64,000 nt of DNA. Source: DAOULY01 sp034414595 (GTDB lineage Bacteria > Chloroflexota > Dehalococcoidia > SZUA-161 > JAUWZY01). The notes beneath the pieces were generated by a model. That model worked only from the letters and a program-made list of their open reading frames with translations, was not told the DNA's origin and did no database searches. Of this stretch, positions 52,710-60,743 are shown piece after piece. Both the position numbers and the translations under genes were made by a program. Location: NCBI GenBank assembly GCA_034414595.1, contig DAOULY010000016.1, positions 310,001 through 374,000 of the forward strand, given 5' to 3'. Within the stretch, counting starts at the first letter, position 1; every line of letters starts with the position of its first letter.

Positions 52710-53783
52710 CTACAGGGCAAGAAACTCCGAAAATGACTTAGATTGTTCGGCGTGGCCACAGCTTTTCAAGACAAACTGCAAAACATCTTTTGCCAGCTTT
52801 ATTGCTATTGGGCTATGGCTATAAGACCATTTGTCCGATTCAAACTTACCGCCATTATTAGCCACTACACTTATGGCGTCCTCAAATACCTGTGGTGTCA
52901 TTATGGCATCACGAGGGCTCAATACAAAATATGCCACGACTTCTTTCAAATCACCTAAGAATGCCGGTTCCATTGGTATGCTCAAACCTTTGAGAGAAGG
53001 GACAACTTTTTGAATCTCATCCCTTAATCTTTCCCTTTGCCTTCTGGCACCCGGCCCGCCAAAGATGTATAGCTCAACTGCCCTCTCTACGCTGGACAAG
53101 GAGCTACTTATGACTTGCCTACAGAGGTGGAGAATTGATATATTCAATGCGCTGGCAGCTCTAAGGATGGTAAATTCTGTATATACAGGATGTTTACCGG
53201 CATTATTGGCGAGAAAATGTCTCAGCATATAAGTCAGATTATTCAGGTTCTCCCAGTATGGCCTTACCCAAATCTCTGATTCTAGGTAATTTGCCAACTG
53301 TTGACTACCTTTCTGCTTTCTCATGGACAAAAGCCACGCTTTTTGTTGGCGGTGATACAGAAGTTCTTTAGGTGTAGGGGGGGCACTGCCTGCCCCGGTG
53401 TTATTCAATAGTTGAGTCAATTCTGACTCACTCAAGCATACTAGGCCCAAGTTTCGCCCGATTTCTCTGGCGTTTTCGTGAATCTTTGGTTTGACCAGGT
53501 ACTTCTTCCCGGCTTTTAGATATTCGCCCACTGCGCCCAGTTTTAACAATTCCTCAACTGCCTTCGCCTCACCACTCTTTGCCTCAGCGACGGCAGTGGT
53601 GCGTTCAAAGTCTAAGTCAAACCTAATCCCGAGCACGTCAACATCAGAACTGGGGCTCCGCTTGAAAGCCTTACTGTACACTGGCACGAACATTGGCACT
53701 TTGAGGTCTGTAGCAAAGTTCATGCTCCGAAACAATCTCCGGGTTAGGATACTCAGTTCCAAATCCTTATCATCAGAGGACAT
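52710..53783 (-). CDS. Mrr-like PD-(D/E)XK nuclease, second gene of an unknown defence pair
   Basis: 357 residues. The N-terminal third is a restriction-endonuclease fold: a helix with LSILTRRLF, then SSDVDVLGI (Asp 47/49), TTAVAEAKSGEA (Glu67-x-Lys69) and YLKAGKKYLVKPK, the order seen in Mrr and Holliday-junction-resolvase-like nucleases. The remaining two thirds are helical and unfamiliar (YMLRHFLANNAGKH, LHLCRQVISSSLSSVERAVE), probably a sensor or recognition part. The gene starts 11 bases inside the preceding gene, so the two proteins are made together. It lies beside BREX in a mobile element. Function inferred as anti-phage. Confidence 0.7.
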   Translation of the reverse strand: MSSDDKDLELSILTRRLFRSMNFATDLKVPMFVPVYSKAFKRSPSSDVDVLGIRFDLDFERTTAVAEAKSGEAKAVEELLKLGAVGEYLKAGKKYLVKPKIHENAREIGRNLGLVCLSESELTQLLNNTGAGSAPPTPKELLYHRQQKAWLLSMRKQKGSQQLANYLESEIWVRPYWENLNNLTYMLRHFLANNAGKHPVYTEFTILRAASALNISILHLCRQVISSSLSSVERAVELYIFGGPGARRQRERLRDEIQKVVPSLKGLSIPMEPAFLGDLKEVVAYFVLSPRDAIMTPQVFEDAISVVANNGGKFESDKWSYSHSPIAIKLAKDVLQFVLKSCGHAEQSKSFSEFLAL

Positions 53784-55026
53784 CGGGCGATACTCCGCTA
53801 ATAATCTCAGAAATTCTTTTAACTGCCGTATCTGATGCTTTGACTGACTGACGCAAACTCAGTCTAGTTCGGGCTGGCTCTTTGAACGTTCCGGGCGGTA
53901 GCAGTAACTTGGTAGCAGCCGTTAGTTTATTTGTTCTTGGCACTGTTTCTCCTATGCTGGCTAGCTCTATAGCTATTTCAAGTGCCTTCATGTTTTCATC
54001 AGTATCGTCAAGGTAAAACGTATACCTTTCGCTGGGACCCTCAACTACTCTGCCAACCATGAGGTTTACTAACGGTGAGTATTCGCCGAGAATTTCTGAG
54101 TGAGGGCCGATTTGCTTTTTATCTTTTAAAATCTTCAGCAGTTCTGCGGCGCCATAGCGCAACTTTGTAATTTGGGCATGATGCTGACCATATCTTATTG
54201 ATGAGATGATGGCAAATGCCTTTTCAAGAACGGACTTTTCGAGCTTCTTTACTCCTTGAACCGGGGTAAAGAGAAAACGTTTTGGGCCTGCGGATGAATT
54301 GACAGTAGTCACTGGTAGTAGACCAGTTTCCGAAACACTTAAAAGAATTGCATCAGTCACAGTCGCTTCGGGAAGTCCTTGATAACCTCTTACTGACTCA
54401 ATCGCTTTACAGACTTCCTCCAACTCATACTTGCCATCTAATAGAGAAATCTTTTCTGGATTGTCTTCCCAATATAGCGGGCTGTATAGTATTTCCCGCC
54501 CGTTAGCATGAGAAATATATGAACCCAGTACTGATGCACTTTTAAGAACATCTCCGATGATATCCCCTTCCTGCGTGCCGCGGATATCATATTTTGCATA
54601 AATCTCATCTTGATATCTTGGAGTTGAAGCGAGGTCGTTTGTTAGTGCTAAAGAGGTATGCTCAATACTAGAAGGATTGAGGTCTTCCCACCTTTGCCCA
54701 ATATCTTCATATCGGTCACCTACTAAAGGGACCTTAATGTCAATGGTATGGTCACCCGATATTCTTTTTGTAACTCTGAGAAAGTCAAGCTCCTGCATCT
54801 CTTCAAGAGCTTTATCTAGGAGCGAGTCGTCAATGCCCAGTTCACCGACTGCCACCAGTAATTTTTCATACCCAACTTGCTGTTGTCCGGCCAGCAATCC
54901 GCTTACCTGGGCTACAGCACCCACAAGCTTAGTTGGCCGGTAGTATCGATTTACCAGGCCACCAGAGACTACTATTAAACCCTGATTTAGGTCGTGAAGC
55001 CTAATGCCAATAACCTGCTTATCCAT
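53773..55026 (-). CDS. Unrecognised 417-residue protein, partner of the Mrr-like nuclease
   Basis: No named family recognised. The N-terminal 90 residues look like winged-helix or helical modules (LLVAVGELGIDDSLLDKALE, MQELDFLRVTKRISGDH). A central part has YRGTQEG-like DIRGTQEGDIIGDVLKSASV and ILYSPLYWEDNPEKI; a C-terminal part is helical (MKALEIAIELASIGETVPRT). The protein is soluble, without transmembrane segments or P-loop. The 11-base overlap with the nuclease and an extended -10 promoter just upstream define a two-gene transcription unit. It may be the sensor or specificity subunit. Confidence 0.6.
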   Translation of the reverse strand: MDKQVIGIRLHDLNQGLIVVSGGLVNRYYRPTKLVGAVAQVSGLLAGQQQVGYEKLLVAVGELGIDDSLLDKALEEMQELDFLRVTKRISGDHTIDIKVPLVGDRYEDIGQRWEDLNPSSIEHTSLALTNDLASTPRYQDEIYAKYDIRGTQEGDIIGDVLKSASVLGSYISHANGREILYSPLYWEDNPEKISLLDGKYELEEVCKAIESVRGYQGLPEATVTDAILLSVSETGLLPVTTVNSSAGPKRFLFTPVQGVKKLEKSVLEKAFAIISSIRYGQHHAQITKLRYGAAELLKILKDKKQIGPHSEILGEYSPLVNLMVGRVVEGPSERYTFYLDDTDENMKALEIAIELASIGETVPRTNKLTAATKLLLPPGTFKEPARTRLSLRQSVKASDTAVKRISEIISGVSPDVL

Positions 55027-55046
55027 ATCTGGTGTTCCATCAGTAC

Positions 55047-55052
55047 ATTATA
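55047..55052 (-). promoter_or_regulatory. Extended -10 promoter of the nuclease pair
   Basis: TGTTATAATG on the minus strand fits the TGnTATAAT extended -10 consensus. The start codon at 55026 lies about 21 bases after it, so the mRNA leader would be very short. No clear Shine-Dalgarno is present before the ATG. Confidence 0.5.
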
Positions 55053-55095
55053 ACACGCTCCCTTGATAATGGGGTTTCTTTCTTATCCTTCATTA

Positions 55096-55230
55096 TTACT
55101 TCCTCTCCGGCAGAATTGGCCCGACAAACTCCTCCAGTATGGCCTCCACGGCCTCGTTCACTGCTTTGACCACGCTATCCCTTAGATCCTTGATCATGTT
55201 AGCGAGCTTTATCTTTTCCTCGTCCGTCAT
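55096..55230 (-). CDS. 44-residue acidic helical protein
   Basis: Starts MTDEEKIKLANMIKDLRDSV at ATG 55230 with GAAAGGAGAGGATGA directly before it, an excellent ribosome site. It continues as one amphipathic helix and ends GPILPERK. It belongs to the element's right-hand transcript, after the clamp gene. Function unknown. Confidence 0.6.
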   Translation of the reverse strand: MTDEEKIKLANMIKDLRDSVVKAVNEAVEAILEEFVGPILPERK

Positions 55231-55258
55231 TCATCCTCTCCTTTCCTCGAGATAAATT

Positions 55259-55290
55259 GAGGGGGTGGTGATTCCCATCACCACCCCCTC
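55259..55290 (-). terminator. Very stable 14-bp hairpin after the clamp gene
   Basis: GAGGGGGTGGTGAT-TCCC-ATCACCACCCCCTC is a perfect 14-pair stem with a four-base loop. No real T-run follows on either strand, so it may be an attenuator or RNA-stability hairpin rather than an intrinsic terminator. It lies between the clamp stop and the 44-residue gene. Confidence 0.55.
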
Positions 55291-55411
55291 TCTGCCTTGG
55301 CCCTGGGTGAGGGGCCCTTCTCACCCACTTCCCTTTTCCAATCCCACCGACTCGCCGTGATCGGGAATGGATACCTGGTGGTCTCCAGGGCCAAGAACAT
55401 CGGCTTGTTGC

Positions 55412-56647
55412 CTATTCAGTCTCCTCGGCCTCTTCTACGGGATCGCCTTCCTCGACCTGGCCCGTGATTTCCTCGGCCTCAGCTACAGCCTCGGCTTCCG
55501 CGCCTTCAGCTATAGCCTCCTTCTTGGCTTCGTCTTTCCACTGGACGTTCATGGGCATGACAAGCACCAGCGGTGATGAGCCGTGACGGAACATCACGGG
55601 GCCTGTGCCGTGGCTCAGCCCCATGGTCACCATCCCCTCCTTACCACGGAGATAGGCAAGAAGGTATCTCGTGTTTACTGCTACCCTGCCGTTATCCCCT
55701 TCAATGGTGACGGGAACAGCGGTCTCAGCCTTGCTCACATCACTGCCGGCAGATACCACCATGGTCCACCCGGACCAGACCAGGCGCACGATTCCAGAGC
55801 CATCTGCAGCTACCTCCAGGACCCTTTGCACCGCCCGCTCGAACTCCGGAGCGAGCATCTTCACCTTGATGGGTGGGTCCTCTGGTATGAGCTGACGGAA
55901 GTTGGGTGACGTGCCCTGGATCAGCTGGACGACCATTCTCACCGGCCCAAAGCATGCCTGGAGTCTGATTTTGTTCACAGCAAGGTCCATCTGGCGCCTG
56001 GCCGTGAGCGCCCCTATTAGTGAGCTTGAGGGTTGTGCAATACGCGGCGTTTTCCGCCACAGGTCCTCCATGATATCCACTGATCTCGAGGGGATGATCA
56101 CGGTTGCCTGCGAGGGAAACGCTATGGGGTAGGTCTGGTAGGCCATCCTGAAGCCGTCCCCCGCGGCCGTTACCGTGGTCTCGCCGAGCTCCACTGTCAC
56201 ACCGTTGAGCACGGGCCTCTCGGTTTCCGTGGCGCAGTACAGCGCCGCAGCGACAAGCGCGGGCACCAGGGTGTCCCCATCCACGGTACCCTCGGCCTCG
56301 GCGTCTACCTCGGGGAAAGGTGGGTACTCCGAGGTCTCCTGGGTTTCCGTTTCGTAGGCTGCCTTGCCGCCCGGCCATGTGAGCTCCACTGTTTTGCCAC
56401 TGGACTCGATGCTGAGCGTGTCATATCCAGGAATGCGCTTCAGCAGTGCCAGTATTGGCGTATACGGCAGAATGTATCCTTCTTGTGCCTCGGGGAAGTC
56501 GATGGCGACCGTCGTTTCCAGGTTATTTGCCACTGCCCGGCCGTCAGCGATCAGGACGTTAGACAGCACCTTCATGGTGGGTCTCTTCGGTACCACGGGT
56601 CCCAGTAACTCCAGCACTTCTCTGAGCCTGTTTACTTTCAGTTGCAT
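55412..56647 (-). CDS. DnaN-like DNA polymerase sliding clamp
   Basis: 411 residues in three DnaN-like domains. Domain 1 begins MQLKVNRLREVLELLGPVVP and has LSNVLIADGRAVANNLETTV; domain 2 has ERPVLNGVTVELGE and DGFRMAYQTYPI; domain 3 has NGRVAVNTRYLLAYLRG and SPLVLVMPMN, the usual clamp C-terminus. An extra acidic tail of about 45 residues follows (EGAEAEAVAEAEEITGQVEE), absent from chromosomal DnaN. AAGGAGGTGATC precedes the ATG. A clamp in a mobile element suggests it replicates with its own processivity factor or competes with the host's. Confidence 0.85.
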   Translation of the reverse strand: MQLKVNRLREVLELLGPVVPKRPTMKVLSNVLIADGRAVANNLETTVAIDFPEAQEGYILPYTPILALLKRIPGYDTLSIESSGKTVELTWPGGKAAYETETQETSEYPPFPEVDAEAEGTVDGDTLVPALVAAALYCATETERPVLNGVTVELGETTVTAAGDGFRMAYQTYPIAFPSQATVIIPSRSVDIMEDLWRKTPRIAQPSSSLIGALTARRQMDLAVNKIRLQACFGPVRMVVQLIQGTSPNFRQLIPEDPPIKVKMLAPEFERAVQRVLEVAADGSGIVRLVWSGWTMVVSAGSDVSKAETAVPVTIEGDNGRVAVNTRYLLAYLRGKEGMVTMGLSHGTGPVMFRHGSSPLVLVMPMNVQWKDEAKKEAIAEGAEAEAVAEAEEITGQVEEGDPVEEAEETE

Positions 56648-56708
56648 CTTCGATCACCTCCTTCCTGGCCAAACTTCGGCCGCCGGGAGGCCAGCCCCGG
56701 CGGATCCC

Positions 56709-56981
56709 CTAGAACATCCTCTCTTGAGTCGTGGCCGGATGCTGCGCTGATCGCGCGGCTGGCGGCCGAACCGGAGGTGCCGCCTGAGACGGCAGCTGAT
56801 GCTCACATTTCGGATAGAGCTGGTTCGATTCCCATCTCCTCCTGGCCTCCTCGACCAGCCCGGGCACTCTTCTCAGCGCTGCATCCAGGTCGCCCTCCAC
56901 GACGGTAAACACGGGATCGCACTTCGGATCCTGGACGCCTACACTTCCCTTACCCCCAGTGTGGATGATCACTATCTTCAT
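56709..56981 (-). CDS. Small unknown protein of the PRTRC region
   Basis: 90 residues. MKIVIIHTGGKGSVGVQDPK is a short beta-like start; DLDAALRRVPGLVEEARRRW is helical; YPKCEHQ follows; the tail is Pro/Ala-rich. It overlaps the ThiF gene by 32 bases and precedes the clamp. It does not match PRTRC proteins that I know. Confidence 0.55.
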   Translation of the reverse strand: MKIVIIHTGGKGSVGVQDPKCDPVFTVVEGDLDAALRRVPGLVEEARRRWESNQLYPKCEHQLPSQAAPPVRPPAARSAQHPATTQERMF

Positions 56982-57744
56982 ATCTCACCTCCTTTCCGGT
57001 GATGAGCTTTCGCCTCTTTATCCCGGTCACCCTCTCCACAGCCTCAGGAGTGGCCGGGACAGGATGAAGCGTTCCCACCTCCAAATTCACGTAGAGCTGC
57101 ATCCATGTGCAGGTGCCCTCGATGAGCCTGTGGACCACCTCGATTACCAGGGCTGCCATGGCCTGGTTGATAGTCGGCCCCTGCTCCACCGTCTGGGCGC
57201 AGCTCGGTTCACTGCTGTCGTTTACCAGAAGAGCCGGTTGCTGGAGGATGGGCAGAGGCAGATAGCGGCACACTTCCTTCTCGACGTCAAAGGATCCCCG
57301 CAGCCAGCTAGCTTCGGCGTTGCCTATCAGCACCTGTCCCCAGTTATCAGCGTTCCCCGCATCTATGCACCAGGAACGCTCTAAAGCTGCAGCTCTGGAA
57401 ATACTAGTCCTGGCCATTGCATTGTCAACGCATCCGACCACTAATGTGTTGTGTTCTAACAAATTGTTAGAGAACGGGTTGAGTGAATACCCTACCGTCC
57501 GTCCGAACTTCCTGGCGAGCCTTCGGGCCAGCGCCTCGGCTTTGAACATCCCCAGATCCTCCCTGTAGAAGTTCTGGCGCCGCAGGTTGCTCTCCTCCAC
57601 CCTGTCGTTGTCCACCAGGACCAGCCTGGTGGCCGGAGGCAGCAGCCGGCACAGTCCCTCGGCCGCAAACCCGCCTGTACCGCCACAGCCGACCACCATC
57701 ACGGTGAAGCGGCTGCGGGTGAAGCTATTGTCCAGCCTGTACAT
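56950..57744 (-). CDS. PRTRC ThiF-family E1-like adenylyltransferase
   Basis: 264 residues. The ATP-binding Rossmann motif VMVVGCGGTGGFAAEGLCRL (about 15-34) and VDNDRVEESNLRRQNF (about 44-59, with the E1 Arg and Asn) are diagnostic for the ThiF/MoeB/E1 superfamily. It adenylates the C-terminus of a small beta-grasp protein. Later conserved residues include GCVDNAMARTSISRA. The start is one base before the JAMM gene stop, so they are coupled. PRTRC cassettes contain this E1-like protein, the JAMM protein and protein C. Confidence 0.9.
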   Translation of the reverse strand: MYRLDNSFTRSRFTVMVVGCGGTGGFAAEGLCRLLPPATRLVLVDNDRVEESNLRRQNFYREDLGMFKAEALARRLARKFGRTVGYSLNPFSNNLLEHNTLVVGCVDNAMARTSISRAAALERSWCIDAGNADNWGQVLIGNAEASWLRGSFDVEKEVCRYLPLPILQQPALLVNDSSEPSCAQTVEQGPTINQAMAALVIEVVHRLIEGTCTWMQLYVNLEVGTLHPVPATPEAVERVTGIKRRKLITGKEVRYEDSDHPHWG

Positions 57745-58290
57745 CTACTTGAACACCTTGTCGATATCTACGGCAGCAAAGTACCCATAGACTCCTACTC
57801 GCAGTAAGACCTCCGGCCAGAGCGTGTGCAGTTTCCCCGCCACCATGTAGAGGCGGAGCCCCTGCTCATCGTGATCGTCCTTCCAGCTGAAAAAGGCCTC
57901 CATGGTCCCATGGCTGTGAATATCCACTACCGAGCCCGGCAGCCGTTCATATTTCACGCTGCCGACGCTGCCCTCCTGGGGAGGCAGCCTCAAGCGGTAT
58001 TCGCCTTCCCAGGTAATTGCCAGATAGCGTTCCTGTTCAGAGTTGACATAAAGAGCTGAGATGGCGAGATCGTACAACTGCCTGGGTATGGCGCCCATGG
58101 GAAGCGCTATCTTCTCCTCCGCGGGCGAAAGACCCCTCACCCCGGCCGCGGCGATGCACACCGTTGCCTCGAGCAGCGGCCCTCGACCCCGAACGAACAG
58201 CCCGTTACCCGCAATGATGTAGTCGTAGAAAAGGCCCGGCTCACCGACCAGACCTTCCCTTTCGCTAAACAGATACCCTACAGATCTCAT
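57745..58290 (-). CDS. PRTRC protein A, JAMM-domain peptidase
   Basis: 181 residues. The JAMM motif is exact: HSHGTMEAFFSWKDD gives His125-x-His127-x7-Ser135-x2-Asp138 for zinc. JAMM enzymes cleave isopeptide or C-terminal bonds of ubiquitin-like proteins. The N-terminal half (YDYIIAGNGLFVRGRGPLLE) matches PRTRC protein A. It abuts thiF and overlaps the B gene by four bases. Confidence 0.9.
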   Translation of the reverse strand: MRSVGYLFSEREGLVGEPGLFYDYIIAGNGLFVRGRGPLLEATVCIAAAGVRGLSPAEEKIALPMGAIPRQLYDLAISALYVNSEQERYLAITWEGEYRLRLPPQEGSVGSVKYERLPGSVVDIHSHGTMEAFFSWKDDHDEQGLRLYMVAGKLHTLWPEVLLRVGVYGYFAAVDIDKVFK

Positions 58291-58964
58291 TTCATGATGT
58301 TCCCCACCTCACAGCAGGGCACAAGATCCCCCAGGGGGAACCGCTTCTTGCCGTCCATCTCCTGCCACAGCTTGAGCAGGCTGTCGGGATATCTCTTCGA
58401 GCGTCCCCTGTGGTCCCCCTCCATACTGAAGAAGCTCAGGAAGAAGGACTCGGGTATCTGCCCCTGGTCCTCAGGGAACTTGTGCGTCCCGGGGCAGGTT
58501 TGCCCGCTGCTGAACACATTAAACAGTGGCGCGTGATAGACCTGGTCCTGAGGATGTTGCGGCCGCTTCTTGGCGGCAAACACCCACGGAGGCTGCCCCC
58601 GGGCACAGATGAAGATAAGCCCCGGCATGGGCAGCGCCATGCGCAGGGGCGGCTTCAGTGGCTCCACCACCAGTGCTACCTTCCACACCCTGGGCGGCTG
58701 CCACATGGCCACCCGATTCCCTGAGCCGCTGCTGGCCCACCACAGGACTCCCTCGGGCAGCAGGTCGGTAACCAGGGCTATATCCTGTGTCAGGGCCCCG
58801 ACGACGTCCATGGCAGACACCAGCCTGGTATGGATGACGCCCTTCTCGAGGACGTACATCACGATGGCGTCCCGGTGGAAGTCCAGGCGCACCTGGAGCT
58901 CATCCCTGGGCACATCGAGGCTATCCGGTATCGCCCACTGGAACGGCTCCGGCTCCCTCTGCAT
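58287..58964 (-). CDS. PRTRC protein B
   Basis: 225 residues. The order VALVVEPLKPPLRMALPMPGL, VFAAKKRPQHPQDQVYHAPL, FNVFSSGQTCPGTHKFPED and FFLSFFSMEGDH fits PRTRC protein B, a family known only from these cassettes. ATG 58964 follows AAAGGAGACGCA; the frame is open nine codons more. Its role is unknown. It overlaps the stop of the gene upstream by 44 bases. Confidence 0.85.
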   Translation of the reverse strand: MQREPEPFQWAIPDSLDVPRDELQVRLDFHRDAIVMYVLEKGVIHTRLVSAMDVVGALTQDIALVTDLLPEGVLWWASSGSGNRVAMWQPPRVWKVALVVEPLKPPLRMALPMPGLIFICARGQPPWVFAAKKRPQHPQDQVYHAPLFNVFSSGQTCPGTHKFPEDQGQIPESFFLSFFSMEGDHRGRSKRYPDSLLKLWQEMDGKKRFPLGDLVPCCEVGNIMK

Positions 58965-59727
58965 TGCGTCTCCTTTCCTGCATGAAATCAAGCAGCTCGG
59001 CGAAATGAGCGCTTAAGTCGCCATCCAGCCAGCCGGCCACTTCACGCACACGGCCTCCAATGAGCTCAGACTGCTGCCATTCTTCGGTAAGGTGCTCGAC
59101 ATTTTCCCTGGACCAATCTATCGCGTCATAGCAGAGGTCCTCGTAAGTCGCATCCAGGAAGAAGACCCCGGTTTCGTGACACCAGATAGCGGCCCAGTCC
59201 GCCAACCCTTCAAACCTGGTGCCGGCCAAAAGGCTGCGCAGTTCCTCCAGTGGGAAGCCGTTATCCACCCGCTCGAGGAGTGACACCGGAACATGGCGAG
59301 CACACTCTTCGGCCAGCGGCGTTCTTCCCTCCTCGTCTGACTGCACCAGGTAGGCCATCAGCTGGTATTCCGGGGCAAAGACATCGGGCTGAGTGTAGTC
59401 ATCCCAATCCAGTCCCTGTACGTCGACTATGATCCCCCGGGTGAGGTCGTAATACTCCTCGGCCATCCCGTCGCTAAAGTGCGTTGACAGGGGGAAATAG
59501 CGCGTTTCAAAGCGGCTGGCAAAGGCTGCCATTTGTGCAGCAGCTCCGCCAGCACGGATGATCTCGGCTTCATGCTCGGGCAGGAACTCCCTGATTAACT
59601 GCAAGAAGTCTCTGTATTCCTCGGAACCGCCGATCCAGGCCCGCAGCGCCGAGAGTGACGGCGGCCCTCTCTTGAGGAGCCACCCGAGTACCTGGAGCGG
59701 GCCTACTTCAGACTCTTGAGATGCCAT
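58921..59727 (-). CDS. PRTRC protein F-like
   Basis: 268 residues. The C-terminal stretch FFLDATYEDLCYDAIDWSRE, NVEHLTEEWQQSELIGGRVR and DLSAHFAELLDFMQER resembles PRTRC system protein F as I recall it; the N-terminal half (FETRYFPLSTHFSDGMAEEY, DDYTQPDVFAPEYQ) is less familiar. It sits between the 72-residue gene and protein B. The assignment is plausible but not secure. Confidence 0.5.
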   Translation of the reverse strand: MASQESEVGPLQVLGWLLKRGPPSLSALRAWIGGSEEYRDFLQLIREFLPEHEAEIIRAGGAAAQMAAFASRFETRYFPLSTHFSDGMAEEYYDLTRGIIVDVQGLDWDDYTQPDVFAPEYQLMAYLVQSDEEGRTPLAEECARHVPVSLLERVDNGFPLEELRSLLAGTRFEGLADWAAIWCHETGVFFLDATYEDLCYDAIDWSRENVEHLTEEWQQSELIGGRVREVAGWLDGDLSAHFAELLDFMQERRRNAEGAGAVPVGDTG

Positions 59728-59921
59728 ACCACTTTCCTCGTCGCATGGCTGTAAGCCTCAGCTTCCCCCATCGCCTCGGAGATCTCCTGCTCCAGGAAGC
59801 CGGCCTTCTCCAGGTCCACCTGGCCGTCCTCTCCCGCCACATCCCATGCCAGCTCGATGAGGCGCAGCCGCTTCTCTGGGACGGTTTTTAGGATCCTGAT
59901 CAGCACCCGGGTATCGATCAT
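59703..59921 (-). CDS. Hypothetical 72-residue PRTRC-region protein
   Basis: Begins MIDTRVLIRILKTVPEKRLR; contains LIELAWDVAGEDGQVDLEKA, an acidic loop between helices, and ends in a basic KVVWHLKSLK. It overlaps the F-like gene by 25 bases and the protein C gene by four, so it is part of the cassette. No family recognised. Confidence 0.55.
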   Translation of the reverse strand: MIDTRVLIRILKTVPEKRLRLIELAWDVAGEDGQVDLEKAGFLEQEISEAMGEAEAYSHATRKVVWHLKSLK

Positions 59922-60103
59922 CCCTTTGTGCCTACTCTCCTCACGAACTCCACGATGGTGTTATCCCCCTCCTGCTTCTCCCTGGTCTCGGCGTTGGAGA
60001 TCTCGGGGAAGAAATCGGCCATCATCGTCTTGACCTCCTCCACACTGAGGTTAGGATCCGGATCGGGGAAAGACCGTCCATCATAGACAAATTCCCTGGT
60101 CAC
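59918..60103 (-). CDS. PRTRC protein C, ubiquitin-like
   Basis: 61 residues. EFVYDGRSFPDPDPNLSVEE and VKTMMADFFPEISNAETREK, ending IVEFVRRVGTKG, match PRTRC protein C closely. Family members are thought to adopt a ubiquitin-like beta-grasp fold, making this the probable substrate of the ThiF and JAMM proteins. The C-terminus is Gly-Thr-Lys-Gly rather than Gly-Gly, so processing or non-canonical activation would be needed. Confidence 0.85.
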   Translation of the reverse strand: MTREFVYDGRSFPDPDPNLSVEEVKTMMADFFPEISNAETREKQEGDNTIVEFVRRVGTKG

Positions 60104-60119
60104 AAGATCACCTCCTTCC

Positions 60120-60647
60120 TCAGAAGAACTTCAGCTGCTCGCACTCCGCGGGCTCTGTCTCCAATTTCTCTTCTGCCTTCGCCTGGCGCCGCCGGTCCCT
60201 GCGAGCGGCGACCTTCTTCTTGTGGATCCACTGCTTTAGTCGCCGCATCTCCGCCTCGTAGTGGTCGGGGATGCTGTCTTCCCTGACGTCGCCGGGCACT
60301 TTATCTCCCATAACCTTAGTCGCCAGATAGATATAGATCCTTGCCCATTTCTCGTCCAGGGGGAATTCGAGCGACGCTGGATAGATATACATAAGGGCCT
60401 CAAGATCGCAGGCCTCATCCCACTTCTCATCCCCCTTGCTGCACTTCATCAGATGGACAAGCCTGTGCATGGTGAGATCGTCCTTCATCCACTGAGGAAT
60501 GGTATCCATCCAGGGTGAGGGATAGACGATGATGGGGTCGGTCAAGGCCCCGACCATCTCCTCTATGGGATCCACACCGGTCTTTGTCTCTGCGGCACTG
60601 TTCGGCAGGCCAGGAAGGCTCATCATGCCATCTGGCCGTTTCCCCAT
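60120..60647 (-). CDS. Hypothetical element protein (175 aa)
   Basis: Not recognised. MMSLPGLPNSAAETKTGVDP is disordered; a middle segment IIVYPSPWMDTIPQWMKDDL, MHRLVHLMKCSKGDEK is helical; the C-terminal part is a strongly basic helix (AEMRRLKQWIHKKKVAARRD). It precedes protein C by 16 bases on the same strand. The basic tail suggests nucleic-acid binding. Confidence 0.6.
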   Translation of the reverse strand: MGKRPDGMMSLPGLPNSAAETKTGVDPIEEMVGALTDPIIVYPSPWMDTIPQWMKDDLTMHRLVHLMKCSKGDEKWDEACDLEALMYIYPASLEFPLDEKWARIYIYLATKVMGDKVPGDVREDSIPDHYEAEMRRLKQWIHKKKVAARRDRRRQAKAEEKLETEPAECEQLKFF

Positions 60648-60707
60648 ATTGGCCTCCTTTCAAACACAAAGCAGCCACCCCCTTGCTGGAATGGCTGCTC
60701 AAAAGCA

Positions 60708-60739
60708 AAAGAGTCCCCCTGATGAAAGAGGGACTCTTT
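60708..60739. terminator. Bidirectional intrinsic terminator
   Basis: AAAGAGTCCC-CCTGATGAAAGA-GGGACTCTTT is a perfect 10-pair hairpin. On the minus strand TTTTGCTTTTG follows; on the plus strand CCTTTT follows. A second hairpin (GCAGCCA..TGGCTGC, 60671-60697) lies next to it. Together they end the transcript of the 172-residue gene before the PRTRC transcript. Confidence 0.7.
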
Positions 60740-60743
60740 CCTT

